A stretch of DNA of 64,000 nt from Granulicella pectinivorans (GTDB lineage Bacteria > Acidobacteriota > Terriglobia > Terriglobales > Acidobacteriaceae), in NCBI RefSeq assembly GCF_900114625.1, contig NZ_FOZL01000001.1:3224001-3288000 (forward strand), written 5' to 3'. The translations under genes and the position numbers were made by a program. Positions 52,778 through 61,864 of this stretch are shown in pieces (the stretch's first letter is position 1; each line of letters begins with the position of its first letter). Under the pieces are notes generated by a model. That model did not search any database. It had not been told where the DNA came from and worked only from the letters and a program-made list of their open reading frames with translations.

Positions 52778-53443
52778 ATGAAGATTCTGCTTACTGGAGC
52801 CTCGGGTATGGTTGGGCAGGCAGCGTTGGCAGCCTGCATCGCCGACCCCGCTGTGACTGAGGTGGTCGCGCTCGTTCGCAAGCCTCTCGGCATCGATCAC
52901 CCCAGGGTGAAAGAGGTCGTATGCCTCAATCTCTTCAAGCTGGTGCGTGTGCTCGATCAGATCGGTAAGCCCGATGCCTGTCTCTTCTGCGCCGGCGTCT
53001 CATCCGTGGGCATGACAGAGGCGGTATACCGCCGCGACACCTACGAGATGACCCTTGCCGTCGCTCGCGAGCTTTACGGGCTGAATCCCGCGATGCACTT
53101 CCTCTATGTCTCCGGCGTGGGAACGGACTCGACTGAGAAGGGCAATACCATGTGGGCTCGCGTCAAGGGCGCCACCGAGAATGCGTTGACGAAGATCGGC
53201 TTCGCGGGCGTCGCGCTCTTCCGCCCCGGATACATTCAGCCCATCGGTGGCGTGAAGTCGAAGGTGGGTTGGTACAACGCGATCTACATGGTCGCTGCGC
53301 CGCTCTATCCGTTGCTGAAGAAGCTCTTCCCCAGGGCGGTTACCGATACCCGCACGCTGGGGCGGGCGATGCTCGCTGCCGTTCAACCAGGGATGCCGAC
53401 GGCGGTCTATGAGCCCGCGGATATCAATCGCATCGGGAAATAA
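52778..53443 (+). CDS. NAD(P)-binding protein, atypical SDR (NmrA/epimerase-like)
   Basis: A 221-residue Rossmann-fold protein. The nucleotide-binding motif GASGMVGQAAL is at 7-17, LFCAGVSSVGM follows strand 4, and HFLYVSGVGTDSTEKGN precedes a WARVKGATENAL helix in place of the usual Y-x3-K. It is about the size of small atypical SDRs (YwnB/HTATIP2-like), which often act as redox sensors or isomerases. TAAGAT six bases ahead of the ATG, without a ribosome binding site, suggests a leaderless transcript. Confidence 0.78.
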   Translation: MKILLTGASGMVGQAALAACIADPAVTEVVALVRKPLGIDHPRVKEVVCLNLFKLVRVLDQIGKPDACLFCAGVSSVGMTEAVYRRDTYEMTLAVARELYGLNPAMHFLYVSGVGTDSTEKGNTMWARVKGATENALTKIGFAGVALFRPGYIQPIGGVKSKVGWYNAIYMVAAPLYPLLKKLFPRAVTDTRTLGRAMLAAVQPGMPTAVYEPADINRIGK

Positions 53444-53568
53444 CTATCCCCTTACGCACAGAACGGGACCGGCTTTTGCTCGCACTTCACGGTGCGGGTG
53501 CGTCGTCTGCTGCTTGCCGCGCAAACCGCTAAACTGGAAGAGACGCTACACAGCATCAAGGAGCGAAC

Positions 53569-55158
53569 GTGCCTTACACCGACTTACGCGAATGGATCCA
53601 GGCCCTCGAACGAGCAGGCGAACTCAAGCGCATCACCGCACCCGTCTCGCCGCATCTGGAGATGGCCGAGATCGCCGACCGGGCCGCCAAGCTGGGGAAG
53701 GGAACGCCGAAAGCCGGCGGTCCCGCGCTTCTTTTCGAGAACGTCGTAGGATATCCCGGAGCCACCGTCCTGATGAACCAGTTCGGCTCGCTGGACCGCA
53801 TGAAGCTGGCCCTGAACGTCGATTCGCTGGATGCCATCGCCGAACGCATTCGCGTCCTCCTTCATCCCGTAACGCCCGTGACAATGATCGACAAGCTCAA
53901 GCTGCTGCCCAAGCTCGCTGAGGTCGGCAGCTTCTTCCCGAAGGTGATTCCTGCGCGTCAGGCCGCCTGCAAGCAGGTCATTCACAAGGGAGCGGACGTC
54001 GACCTTAATCAGTTTCCAATCCTCCAGACCTGGCCCCACGATGGAGGCCGCTTCATCACCCTTCCATGCGTCATCACCCGCGATCCGAAGTCCGGCAAGC
54101 GCAACGTCGGCATGTACCGCATGCAGGTCTACGATGGCCAGACGACAGGCATGCACTGGCAGCGCCAGAAGGTAGCCGCGGAGCATATGCGTGACCGTCT
54201 CCGTGCCTCGACCACCGATAAGGCCGCCGCCGTCGATCTCATGGCGCTTACCGCCGGTGGCACCGCCGCCGCACCTCATCAGGGAACCGTCGCGACCAAG
54301 ACCATCACGAAGATCGTAGGCGATCGCATGGAGGTCGCCGTGGCGATCGGGACCGATCCCGCCATTACCTTCTCCGCAATCGTCCCCGCGCCCCCTGAGG
54401 TCGAGGAGTATCTCATCGCGGGGTTCCTGCGGCAGAAGCCCGTCGAACTCGTCAAGGCCGAAACCGTCGATCTCGAAGTCCCCGCGCACGCCGAGATTAT
54501 CCTCGAAGGCTACGTGAACCTCGGCGAACTGCGCACCGAGGGCCCCTTCGGCGATCACACCGGCTTCTACACCATGCAGGACGACTACCCGGTCTTCCAC
54601 GTCACCTGCATCACCCATCGCAAAAACCCAGTCTGGGCGGCGACAGTGGTGGGCAAGCCGCCCATGGAAGATGCCTGGATGGGCAAGGCGGTCGAACGCA
54701 TCTTCCTGCCTCTCATGCAGTTGACCATGCCCGAGATCGTCGATGTCAATCTTCCCGCCGAGGGTGTCTTCCATAACCTGATGATCGTGGCCATCCGCAA
54801 GTCGTACGCGGGACACGCACGCAAGGTCATGAGCGGCATCTGGGCCATGGGCCAGGCGATGTTCACCAAGTGCATCATCGTCGTCGACGAAGACTGCGAC
54901 GTGCAGGATGTCGCCGAGGTCACGCTGCGCACCGCGAATAACATCGATCCGGAGCGCGATATCCAGTTCACCATGGGGCCCGTCGACTCGCTCGATCACG
55001 CCTCGCGTCTTCCCAACTACGGCTCCAAGATGGGCATCGACGCCACACGCAAGTGGGCCGCCGAAGGCTTCGACCGAGTCTGGCCACCGATGTTAACCAT
55101 GCCGGAAGACGTAAAAACCCGCGTCGACTTGATGTGGAAGAAGCTGGGCATTGACTGA
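53569..55158 (+). CDS. UbiD-family prenylated-FMN decarboxylase
   Basis: A 529-residue UbiD-family enzyme. It removes CO2 from an aromatic or unsaturated acid using prenyl-FMN made by a UbiX partner. Signatures are NVGMYRMQVYDGQTTGMHWQ (about 180-199) and EGYVNLGELRTEGPFGDHTG (about 306-325), the latter with the catalytic acidic residues. Likely uses are futalosine-pathway menaquinone synthesis or 4-hydroxybenzoate-type decarboxylation. The start GTG follows AGGAG. No ubiX or mqn genes are adjacent. Confidence 0.9.
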   Translation: MPYTDLREWIQALERAGELKRITAPVSPHLEMAEIADRAAKLGKGTPKAGGPALLFENVVGYPGATVLMNQFGSLDRMKLALNVDSLDAIAERIRVLLHPVTPVTMIDKLKLLPKLAEVGSFFPKVIPARQAACKQVIHKGADVDLNQFPILQTWPHDGGRFITLPCVITRDPKSGKRNVGMYRMQVYDGQTTGMHWQRQKVAAEHMRDRLRASTTDKAAAVDLMALTAGGTAAAPHQGTVATKTITKIVGDRMEVAVAIGTDPAITFSAIVPAPPEVEEYLIAGFLRQKPVELVKAETVDLEVPAHAEIILEGYVNLGELRTEGPFGDHTGFYTMQDDYPVFHVTCITHRKNPVWAATVVGKPPMEDAWMGKAVERIFLPLMQLTMPEIVDVNLPAEGVFHNLMIVAIRKSYAGHARKVMSGIWAMGQAMFTKCIIVVDEDCDVQDVAEVTLRTANNIDPERDIQFTMGPVDSLDHASRLPNYGSKMGIDATRKWAAEGFDRVWPPMLTMPEDVKTRVDLMWKKLGID

Positions 55159-55186
55159 CCCCGTAACCTCATCGGTGCCGTGCAAG

Positions 55187-55213
55187 TGCGCGGAGGGCTC
55201 GCTCCTCCGCGCA
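55187..55213 (+). terminator. Hairpin after the UbiD-family gene
   Basis: A 10-bp stem TGCGCGGAGG (55187-55196) / CCTCCGCGCA (55204-55213), 7-base loop, no T-run; a weak terminator candidate. Confidence 0.45.
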
Positions 55214-55418
55214 GACAGCGTTAGGACCGAGTCTTTTCGGGGGAAAAAGGCGGAAAGTTCGCAGGGCATTACATTTTCTACGATCGGATAAAGTTCTGCG
55301 ATTCTGTCTGCCAGCCGACTGATCGCAACGTACACTGACCACGGAGTCTCCACATCACGTCCCATGACCTCTCCCCGGCGCTTGGAGTGGTCTAAGAACG
55401 AATCGAGGCAACGATCGT

Positions 55419-56804
55419 ATGCGCCAACCCGCACAGCCTCTCTCGTCCGAGCAACCGGATCCGAGGGTGCTGTCTCTTTTAGGGGTCGTTCAGGCTATCT
55501 TTCTCGCGGTCGCTGGTGGCGTCGCGGGACTCGTTCTGATCGCGTGGCTCGTTCCTCCGTTCGCCCCCCTCATGCCCAACTTCTGGAACCTGATGAAGGT
55601 CAATACGACCCTCATGGTGCTGGGCAGCGCAATCGCCATCTTCCTCACACAGCCGCGCCGCTCGGCGCTGTCGCTCCACATCGCCCGGGTCATTGCGATC
55701 GTCGTGGTCTGTCTCGCCGCTGCCACGCTTGCGGAGTTCGCCTTCCACATCAACCTGCACATCGACACGCTCTTCGCCGCCGATGCGCTCTCCCCCATCC
55801 CCGGACGCCCGTCCCTGCAAACCGCGATCACCTTCGTCGTCGCGGGCATCGTGCTGACCAACATCCGCGCGCGCAAAGGCCTCCTCAGTCTCCTTATCGA
55901 CAGCCTCACCCTTTTGCTGTCCCTGTTGGTCCTCACCTTCTTCTCCGGATTCATGTTTGGAGCGCTCCGCCTCTATGGCCTCTCGCTGCAGACCCGGGTC
56001 GCCCCGCCCACGCTCCTGTGCATGTTCCTGCTGGCCGTCACCATCTTCAACCGCCGCGCGGAATACGGTGTGTTCTCCATCCTCGTCGGCGGTGGCATCG
56101 GCGGCAGAACGGCCCGGCTCGCGGCTCCATGGGCACTTGTTCTCCCATTCACGCTCTCCGGCGCCCGTGGCCTTCTGCAGACGTACACGCCTCTGCCGGA
56201 GGAGTACAGCCTCGCTTTGACGGCCAGCATCATGGCCATCTTCGGCCTCTGCCTCATCCTTGTACTGTCTCGCAGGGTCAACCGCCTCGAACACGCCATC
56301 CGCGAGCTCTCCCTGCGCGATGAACTCACAGGCATCTACAACCGCCGCGGCTTCTATCTCCTCGCCGAACAGGCCTACCTCCTGGCCCAGCGGGCAGGCG
56401 CACCCTTCTTCGTCCTGTTCGTCGACCTCGACTATCTGAAGCTCATCAACGACGCCCTCGGCCATGAGGTCGGCTCCGAGCGACTGAAGCAGATCGCGCA
56501 GATCCTGGGGAAGACCTTCCGTGAGACCGATGTGGTCGGCCGCCTCGGAGGCGATGAGTTCATCGCAGCCGGCCGTGCGGATGCGCTCGATCTCCACGTG
56601 GCTATGGCGCGCCTTGAGGACACAGTCGCCGCTCTGAATCGCGCGGACCCCGGCCAGCGTTATCCCATCAGCTTCTCGCTCGGATTGGTCGTCTCTCCGC
56701 CTGCATCGACCGAGACCCTCGACAGCCTGATCGAGCGCGCCGACGCCGTCATGTACGAGGCAAAACGCACGAAGAAACGCGCGGGCGGTCCCACGCTGGC
56801 CTGA
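55419..56804 (+). CDS. Membrane-bound diguanylate cyclase (GGDEF)
   Basis: A 461-residue protein. About eight membrane helices (residues 20-285) form an uncharacterised sensor module. The GGDEF domain (about 300-455) has ELSLRDELTGIYNRRGF, FVDLDYLKLINDALGHEVGS and the active site LGGDEFIAA. RETD sits five residues upstream of GGDEF, the position of the RxxD inhibitory site, so product feedback is expected. It should synthesise c-di-GMP, which could influence the exopolysaccharide locus in this window. There is no EAL domain. Confidence 0.92.
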   Translation: MRQPAQPLSSEQPDPRVLSLLGVVQAIFLAVAGGVAGLVLIAWLVPPFAPLMPNFWNLMKVNTTLMVLGSAIAIFLTQPRRSALSLHIARVIAIVVVCLAAATLAEFAFHINLHIDTLFAADALSPIPGRPSLQTAITFVVAGIVLTNIRARKGLLSLLIDSLTLLLSLLVLTFFSGFMFGALRLYGLSLQTRVAPPTLLCMFLLAVTIFNRRAEYGVFSILVGGGIGGRTARLAAPWALVLPFTLSGARGLLQTYTPLPEEYSLALTASIMAIFGLCLILVLSRRVNRLEHAIRELSLRDELTGIYNRRGFYLLAEQAYLLAQRAGAPFFVLFVDLDYLKLINDALGHEVGSERLKQIAQILGKTFRETDVVGRLGGDEFIAAGRADALDLHVAMARLEDTVAALNRADPGQRYPISFSLGLVVSPPASTETLDSLIERADAVMYEAKRTKKRAGGPTLA

Positions 56805-56819
56805 CCCCGCCACATGCCT

Positions 56820-57248
56820 CTACCGGCAAGCCTCCACCTCACCCGCCCGTGTCCACGTCTCCGACCGGCCAAACAGGCTCACCCCGATATAACCCCGCAG
56901 ATGCAGCGTGTTCCCCTTCACCTCGAACTTCCCGCTGTACGTCTTTCCGCTCTTCGGGTCGTAGAGCCTACCGCCCGAAGCCGCCTCAGCCCCCTCCTGC
57001 TTGAAGCCGGAGCCGATCCGCAACCCGCAAAGGGGCCTTGCACGCAAAGCAGTATCCGGATTCTGCACGTCGGTCGTCGCCGGGGCGGACGCTCGCACCT
57101 TCACCACCGTAAGGCAAACGTCTGGCCCACACGACGCGACCTTCACCACCGAGCCATCCGGCGTAGCCCAGTTGCCCATCACGCCCGTCTGCGCGGAGCA
57201 CGCTACACCGCCCGCAAACAGCACTCCAATCATTGCGATTCGCTTCAT
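56820..57248 (-). CDS. Secreted DUF2147 protein
   Basis: A 142-residue exported protein. The signal peptide runs to about residue 19 (MIGVLFAGGVACSAQ). The mature part has the DUF2147 pattern: GNWATPDGSVVKVASCG, GRLYDPKSGKTYSGKFEVKG and LRGYIGVSLFGRSETWTR. The function of the family is not established. ATG 57248 is preferred over the longer frame because the signal peptide starts there. It is divergent from hemD. Confidence 0.82.
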   Translation of the reverse strand: MKRIAMIGVLFAGGVACSAQTGVMGNWATPDGSVVKVASCGPDVCLTVVKVRASAPATTDVQNPDTALRARPLCGLRIGSGFKQEGAEAASGGRLYDPKSGKTYSGKFEVKGNTLHLRGYIGVSLFGRSETWTRAGEVEACR

Positions 57249-57318
57249 TGCTAAACCTCCCGCTTTCGTGAGATGCAATCCCCGAAGAGCCAAGGCAATC
57301 AGACTAAACTAACGAAGC

Positions 57319-58074
57319 ATGCTCCCTCTCGCCGGACGCCGCATCCTCGTCACCCGCAGCCGTCAGCAGGCCTCCGAACTCGCCGCTCAGCTCGAAGCTC
57401 TGGGAGCGACCACCTCTGTCATTCCCACCATCGAGATCGCGGCGCCCGCCTCCTACGACGCCTTGGACGAAGCCAGCCTGCAACTCTCCCTTTACGACTG
57501 GCTCATCTTCACCAGCGCCAATGCGGTCAACGTCTTCTGTGAACGAACCACCATCCGCGACACCCCCAGGATCGCCGTCATCGGACCGTCCACCGCTCGC
57601 GTAGCCCAAGCCGCAGGACTGCCCGTGGACCTCATTCCGAAGCAGGCGGTAGCCGAGTCCCTCCTGGAGTCCCTGTTGCCGCACATTCAGACTGGCACCC
57701 GCGTCCTTCTCGTACGAGCCGAGGTCGCGCGCAATGAACTGCCAAACGCCCTCACCCATGCGGGTGCCGAGGTAACCATCGCCGAGGCCTACCGGACCGT
57801 GATCCCCTCAGGCTCCGTCGAGGCGCTGCGACATCTGTTTGCAACGCATCCACCCGATGCCGTCACCTTCACCAGTTCATCGACCGCCACGAACCTCGTG
57901 GCTCTTCTTGAAGCCGGTGGAATGACGCTCCCACCCACCATCGTTCGAGCCTCGATCGGGCCGATCACAAGCCAGACCCTGCGCGTCCTCGGTCTACCGC
58001 CTTCCATCGAGGCCGCAACGGCGACCACCGCGAGTCTCGCCCAGGCACTGGCCGATTACTTCTCTACCTGCTGA
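57319..58074 (+). CDS. hemD: Uroporphyrinogen-III synthase
   Basis: A 251-residue haem-pathway enzyme that closes and inverts ring D of hydroxymethylbilane. The family is poorly conserved, but the pattern LAGRRILVTRSRQQASELAA (4-23), YDWLIFTSANAVNVF, IAVIGPSTARVAQAAGLPVD, AVTFTSSSTATNL and ASIGPITSQTLRVLGLP is characteristic. TAAACT lies nine bases before the ATG without a ribosome binding site. Its last 11 bases overlap the 3' end of the convergent ligD. Confidence 0.9.
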   Translation: MLPLAGRRILVTRSRQQASELAAQLEALGATTSVIPTIEIAAPASYDALDEASLQLSLYDWLIFTSANAVNVFCERTTIRDTPRIAVIGPSTARVAQAAGLPVDLIPKQAVAESLLESLLPHIQTGTRVLLVRAEVARNELPNALTHAGAEVTIAEAYRTVIPSGSVEALRHLFATHPPDAVTFTSSSTATNLVALLEAGGMTLPPTIVRASIGPITSQTLRVLGLPPSIEAATATTASLAQALADYFSTC

Positions 58075-60775
58075 CTCCCACGGCAGCCAGAGCCTTGGCC
58101 GTGATCCTCTGTCTCTTCTTCCCAAGCTCAGCCCACGGATCGCTCTCCAGACGCACGCTCCACGTAGCGAACTGCGCAAGCTGGAATACCGGTCTCTCCC
58201 CACCCGCAAGCTCGGACCAGTCGAGCGGCACGGCCACGCCAACGCCCGCTCTGGCCCGCGTGCTGTATGGTGCCACCGCCGTGGCGCCGCGCTCATTCCG
58301 CAGGTAATCCAGGTAGATCTTGCCCACGCGTGCCGACTTGGTCATCCTGGTGAGATAGAGCTTCGGATTCTGGCCTTCGATCTTATTCACCAGGGCATGC
58401 GCGAACTCCTTGGCCTGGGGCCACTCGAGCTCCGGCACAACTCCGAAGACGACATGCAATCCTTTCCCGCCAGTCGTCTTCACGAACGATGCGAGCCCAA
58501 GACCGGACAGGAAATCGCGCACTTCGATGGCTGCCTCACAAACCGTCGTCCAAGCCAGCGATTCATCCGGGTCGAGATCGATGACGAATCGGTCTGGTCT
58601 CTCCAAGTCGTCGTTCTTCGACCCCCACGGATGAATCTCTAGCGTCGACATCTGCGCCAGCGAAGCAAGCGCCTCGCGGTTGTCGACTGTGATGTACGGT
58701 TCCATCACTCCGGTCTTCTTGTTCGGCACATCCACGCACCCAATGCCCTGAGGCAGCATCTTCGTCACATGCTTCTGGAAGAACTGCTCCCCGCCCACGC
58801 CATCCGGCAGCCGCACCAGCGAAAGAGGCCGATTGGCGATATGCGGCAGAATCCGCGGAGCCGCCGTCCAGAAATAATCCGCGAGCATCTGTTTCGTCAC
58901 GCCGGACGAGGCATCGAGCACCTTCTCCGGATGCGTAAGCCGCACGGTCGCCTTTTCAAGCACCAGCGCCGCCTTCGCGACAGGAGCCTTATGCGAAGCC
59001 GAAGCCTTCGGCAACGCAGAACCCTTGGCCCGTTTCGGCTTCGGCCCGGAGGTCTCTCGAACAACCTCGCTCGCCGCCTTGTCCTCGCGCAGCCCAAGAA
59101 AAGCTGCCTGACGAAGCTGATTGTCCGCCGTCCAGGTCGCAAACCGAATCTGCGCCACAAGCTCCGGCCTCACCCAGATCGCTCCCCGCCGCGCCTCGAC
59201 CGGCGGCTTCTCGAAAGACGTCTCCTTCGTCGCAAGCCCATCCAGTTGTACACGGATTGTCTTGCTCGACTTCTGCGTGAACCCCGTGCCGCTTCTTCCC
59301 GCATAGATGAGCTTCTTGCCTGCGTAATAGCCCAGCAGCAGGGCACCAATCCCAGCCGAGCCATTCGACGGCAACGTATATCCGCCCACCACGAACTCCT
59401 GCTCATGCAGGCACTTCATCTTCAGCCAGTCAGCCGAGCGCCCTTCCATGTACTTGCCCGAAGCCTTCTTCGAGAGGATGCCCTCGGCCCGCAGCTCGCA
59501 GGCCTTATGAAACATCGCCTGCCCCCCGGATTCCAGGTGCTCGGAAAAACGCAGATGCACCGGATCGGCTGTCGCCAACACTTCGGCCAGCATCGCCTTC
59601 CGATCGCGCAACGCAAGCCCGCGCGGGTTATGCCCATCGAGGTGCAGCAGGTCGAAGACGAAATACGTCAGTGGATGCTTCGCACCATCCTGAAACGAGG
59701 CCTGCAAATCCGCGAAGTTCGTCGTCCCGTCGTCCGCAAGGACGACCACCTCGCCATCGAGCGTCACGGTCTCCGTCGGCAACGCGGCGACCGCTGCGGC
59801 GACCGATGGAAGACGCGCCGTCCAGTCCAGCCCGGAGCGAGTCAACATCTGCACCTTCCCGCCCGCCTTCCGCGCCTGCATCCTGTACCCATCGAGCTTC
59901 AACTCATGCAGCCAGCCTTCTCCATCGGGAGCCGTGTCGGCCTGCTGGGCCAACTGCGGCTGGATGAACCCCGGCTGCTTCTCCTTCGGCAAGCCCTTCA
60001 GATCGAGCTTCGGCGCAGCAGCCTTTGCGGCCTTCTTCGCCCTCGGCTTTGCGTCCTCCACCAGCGCCTTCGGCGTACCCGTTGAGGCATCCCGCCGATA
60101 CCACGCCTGCCCCTCCTTCTGCGTGTCCTTTGAGTTCCACACATGGTCTTCCAAGTTAGCGATCTGCTCCATCGTCCGTCCCGTCACCACCGAAAGATTC
60201 TTCTCATCGGTCACCGCCGGAGCATCCGCTGGCTGCTCGAACTCGTCATGCTCCTTGAGAAGCAGCCAGTTCGGCTTCTTCTCGTGCGCAGCCTTTCCGC
60301 CCATCCGGATCAACGCCCACTTCCCCTTCATCTTGGTGCCGTGCATGACAAACTTCAGGTTGCCGTCCCGCAGCCCCGCGTCGACATCCGTGTGTCCCTC
60401 CTGCGGCTCCCACGTCCCTTGGTCCCACAACATCACGGTTCCGCCGCCGTACTGCCCTGCAGGGATGATCCCTTCAAAGCCCCCATACTCAATCGGATGG
60501 TCCTCTACCTGCACCGCCAGCCGCTTATCCCCGACGTGGTAGCTTGGCCCCTTCGCGCAGGCCCATGACTTCAGCACCCCGTTCCACCCAAGCCGGAAGT
60601 CATAGTGCAGGTGCGACGCCGCGTGCTTCTGGATGCAGAAGGGAAGAGAAGCCTTCGTACCCACCTTCGTCGTGCCCGCAGGCTCGGCAGTAACGCCGAA
60701 GTCGCGCATGGAGCGGTACCGCGCAAGTTGCGCGTCGACAGCATCGGAGGAGTTTGCAGCCTTTTTCGTTGCCAT
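58064..60775 (-). CDS. ligD: Multifunctional ATP-dependent DNA ligase D
   Basis: A 903-residue end-joining enzyme. Order of domains: N-terminal 3'-phosphoesterase (about 40-165, HAASHLHYDFRL, DHPIEYGGFEGIIPAGQYGG), central ATP-dependent ligase (about 270-590, adenylated Lys293 in ELKLDGYRM), C-terminal primase-type polymerase (about 620-900, FVIDLDPDESLAW, VKTTGGKGLHVV). A Lys/Ala-rich linker sits at about 240-265. With Ku it seals double-strand breaks, including in non-growing cells. GGGGG precedes the ATG, which lies 11 bases after the ku stop. Confidence 0.96.
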   Translation of the reverse strand: MATKKAANSSDAVDAQLARYRSMRDFGVTAEPAGTTKVGTKASLPFCIQKHAASHLHYDFRLGWNGVLKSWACAKGPSYHVGDKRLAVQVEDHPIEYGGFEGIIPAGQYGGGTVMLWDQGTWEPQEGHTDVDAGLRDGNLKFVMHGTKMKGKWALIRMGGKAAHEKKPNWLLLKEHDEFEQPADAPAVTDEKNLSVVTGRTMEQIANLEDHVWNSKDTQKEGQAWYRRDASTGTPKALVEDAKPRAKKAAKAAAPKLDLKGLPKEKQPGFIQPQLAQQADTAPDGEGWLHELKLDGYRMQARKAGGKVQMLTRSGLDWTARLPSVAAAVAALPTETVTLDGEVVVLADDGTTNFADLQASFQDGAKHPLTYFVFDLLHLDGHNPRGLALRDRKAMLAEVLATADPVHLRFSEHLESGGQAMFHKACELRAEGILSKKASGKYMEGRSADWLKMKCLHEQEFVVGGYTLPSNGSAGIGALLLGYYAGKKLIYAGRSGTGFTQKSSKTIRVQLDGLATKETSFEKPPVEARRGAIWVRPELVAQIRFATWTADNQLRQAAFLGLREDKAASEVVRETSGPKPKRAKGSALPKASASHKAPVAKAALVLEKATVRLTHPEKVLDASSGVTKQMLADYFWTAAPRILPHIANRPLSLVRLPDGVGGEQFFQKHVTKMLPQGIGCVDVPNKKTGVMEPYITVDNREALASLAQMSTLEIHPWGSKNDDLERPDRFVIDLDPDESLAWTTVCEAAIEVRDFLSGLGLASFVKTTGGKGLHVVFGVVPELEWPQAKEFAHALVNKIEGQNPKLYLTRMTKSARVGKIYLDYLRNERGATAVAPYSTRARAGVGVAVPLDWSELAGGERPVFQLAQFATWSVRLESDPWAELGKKRQRITAKALAAVGVSR

Positions 60776-60786
60776 GCCGTAGCCCC

Positions 60787-61716
60787 CTATGCCGATTTAC
60801 GCTTCGCCGTCTTCGCCGCAGGCTTCGAAGCCTTAACCAAAGCAATCCCCTTGGCCGCGGTCTTCGTCGCAGTCTTCTTCGGCGTGGCCTTCTCATCCCC
60901 TGCGACCGACTTGCGCAGTGCATCCATCAGGTTGATCACCTTGCCGCGCGCCGGTGCCGGAGCCTCGTCCTTGGGAACTGGTGCATGCGCCACCTTCGCG
61001 TCCACCAGCTCCTTCAGCGCGACCTCGTAGCCATCGACGAACTTCTCCGGATCGAACCGGCCCGCCTTGCGCTTGATCAGCTCCTTCGCCAGCGACAGAG
61101 AATCCGCATCCACCGAGGCCTTCTTCACATCCGCAAAGTACTCCTTCGGATCCCGTAGCTCCTGCGCATACCGCATCGTGTACGCCATCATGCCGCCGAG
61201 CGTGTCGTCCTGCGTCGGCGTCAGCGCGACGATATGCTCGCGACCCGCGAACGCAATCTTCGTCAGCGCGACCTTCTTCGTCTCCTTCAGCGCCTGCCGC
61301 ACCACGGCGAACGCCTGTGCCTGCGCATCGTTCTCCGGCACGACGAAGTACGGCTTCTCATAAAACTCCGGGTCAATCTCGCTCGCATCCACAAACTGCG
61401 AGATCTCCATCGTATGTTTCGAAGGCACGCGCAACTGCTCCAGCTCCTTCGGCTCGATCGTCACATACTCGCCCTTCGAGTACTCATAACCCTTGACGAT
61501 CTCGTCCTTCTCGACCACCGCATCCGGCCCCGCATGGTCATCATGCGTATCCGCAGCCGAAGCCAGCACCTTCTGGTGACGAACGCGCTCGCCGGTCGCC
61601 CGTGAGATCTGGTGAAAGTGAATCTCGCTCTTGGCCTCGGTCGCGACGTACAGCTTCACGCCAAACTGCACCAGCGAAATCTGAATCTGACCTGTCCAGT
61701 AAGGACGCAAAGCCAT
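60787..61716 (-). CDS. ku: Ku DNA-end-binding protein
   Basis: A 309-residue bacterial Ku. The homodimer rings DNA ends and recruits LigD. The N-terminus ALRPYWTGQIQISLVQFGVK and KGYEYSKGEYVTIEPKELE, IDPEFYEKPYFVVPEN are family hallmarks. The C-terminal tail is Lys/Ala-rich (TPKKTATKTAAKG), a DNA-binding extension. ATG 61716 has GAGGG upstream. It forms an operon with ligD. Confidence 0.96.
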   Translation of the reverse strand: MALRPYWTGQIQISLVQFGVKLYVATEAKSEIHFHQISRATGERVRHQKVLASAADTHDDHAGPDAVVEKDEIVKGYEYSKGEYVTIEPKELEQLRVPSKHTMEISQFVDASEIDPEFYEKPYFVVPENDAQAQAFAVVRQALKETKKVALTKIAFAGREHIVALTPTQDDTLGGMMAYTMRYAQELRDPKEYFADVKKASVDADSLSLAKELIKRKAGRFDPEKFVDGYEVALKELVDAKVAHAPVPKDEAPAPARGKVINLMDALRKSVAGDEKATPKKTATKTAAKGIALVKASKPAAKTAKRKSA

Positions 61717-61768
61717 GGCAATACCCTCGCGAAGTTGCTGCAAGTGTGATTCCCCGGGCCCAAAGCAA

Positions 61769-61811
61769 GATGCCCCAATCGTCGCGAAGTCTCCGCGAAG
61801 ATCGGGGCATC
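61769..61811 (-). terminator. Hairpin between SDR and ku genes
   Basis: GATGCCCC (61769-61776) pairs with GGGGCATC (61804-61811), with further pairing inside. It probably ends the SDR transcript, giving ku-ligD its own promoter. Confidence 0.5.
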
Positions 61812-61864
61812 GTTCCTTGCCGGCCAACGGCCCGCGCAGGCTACCCGTCCGGCACGAGAGTGCC

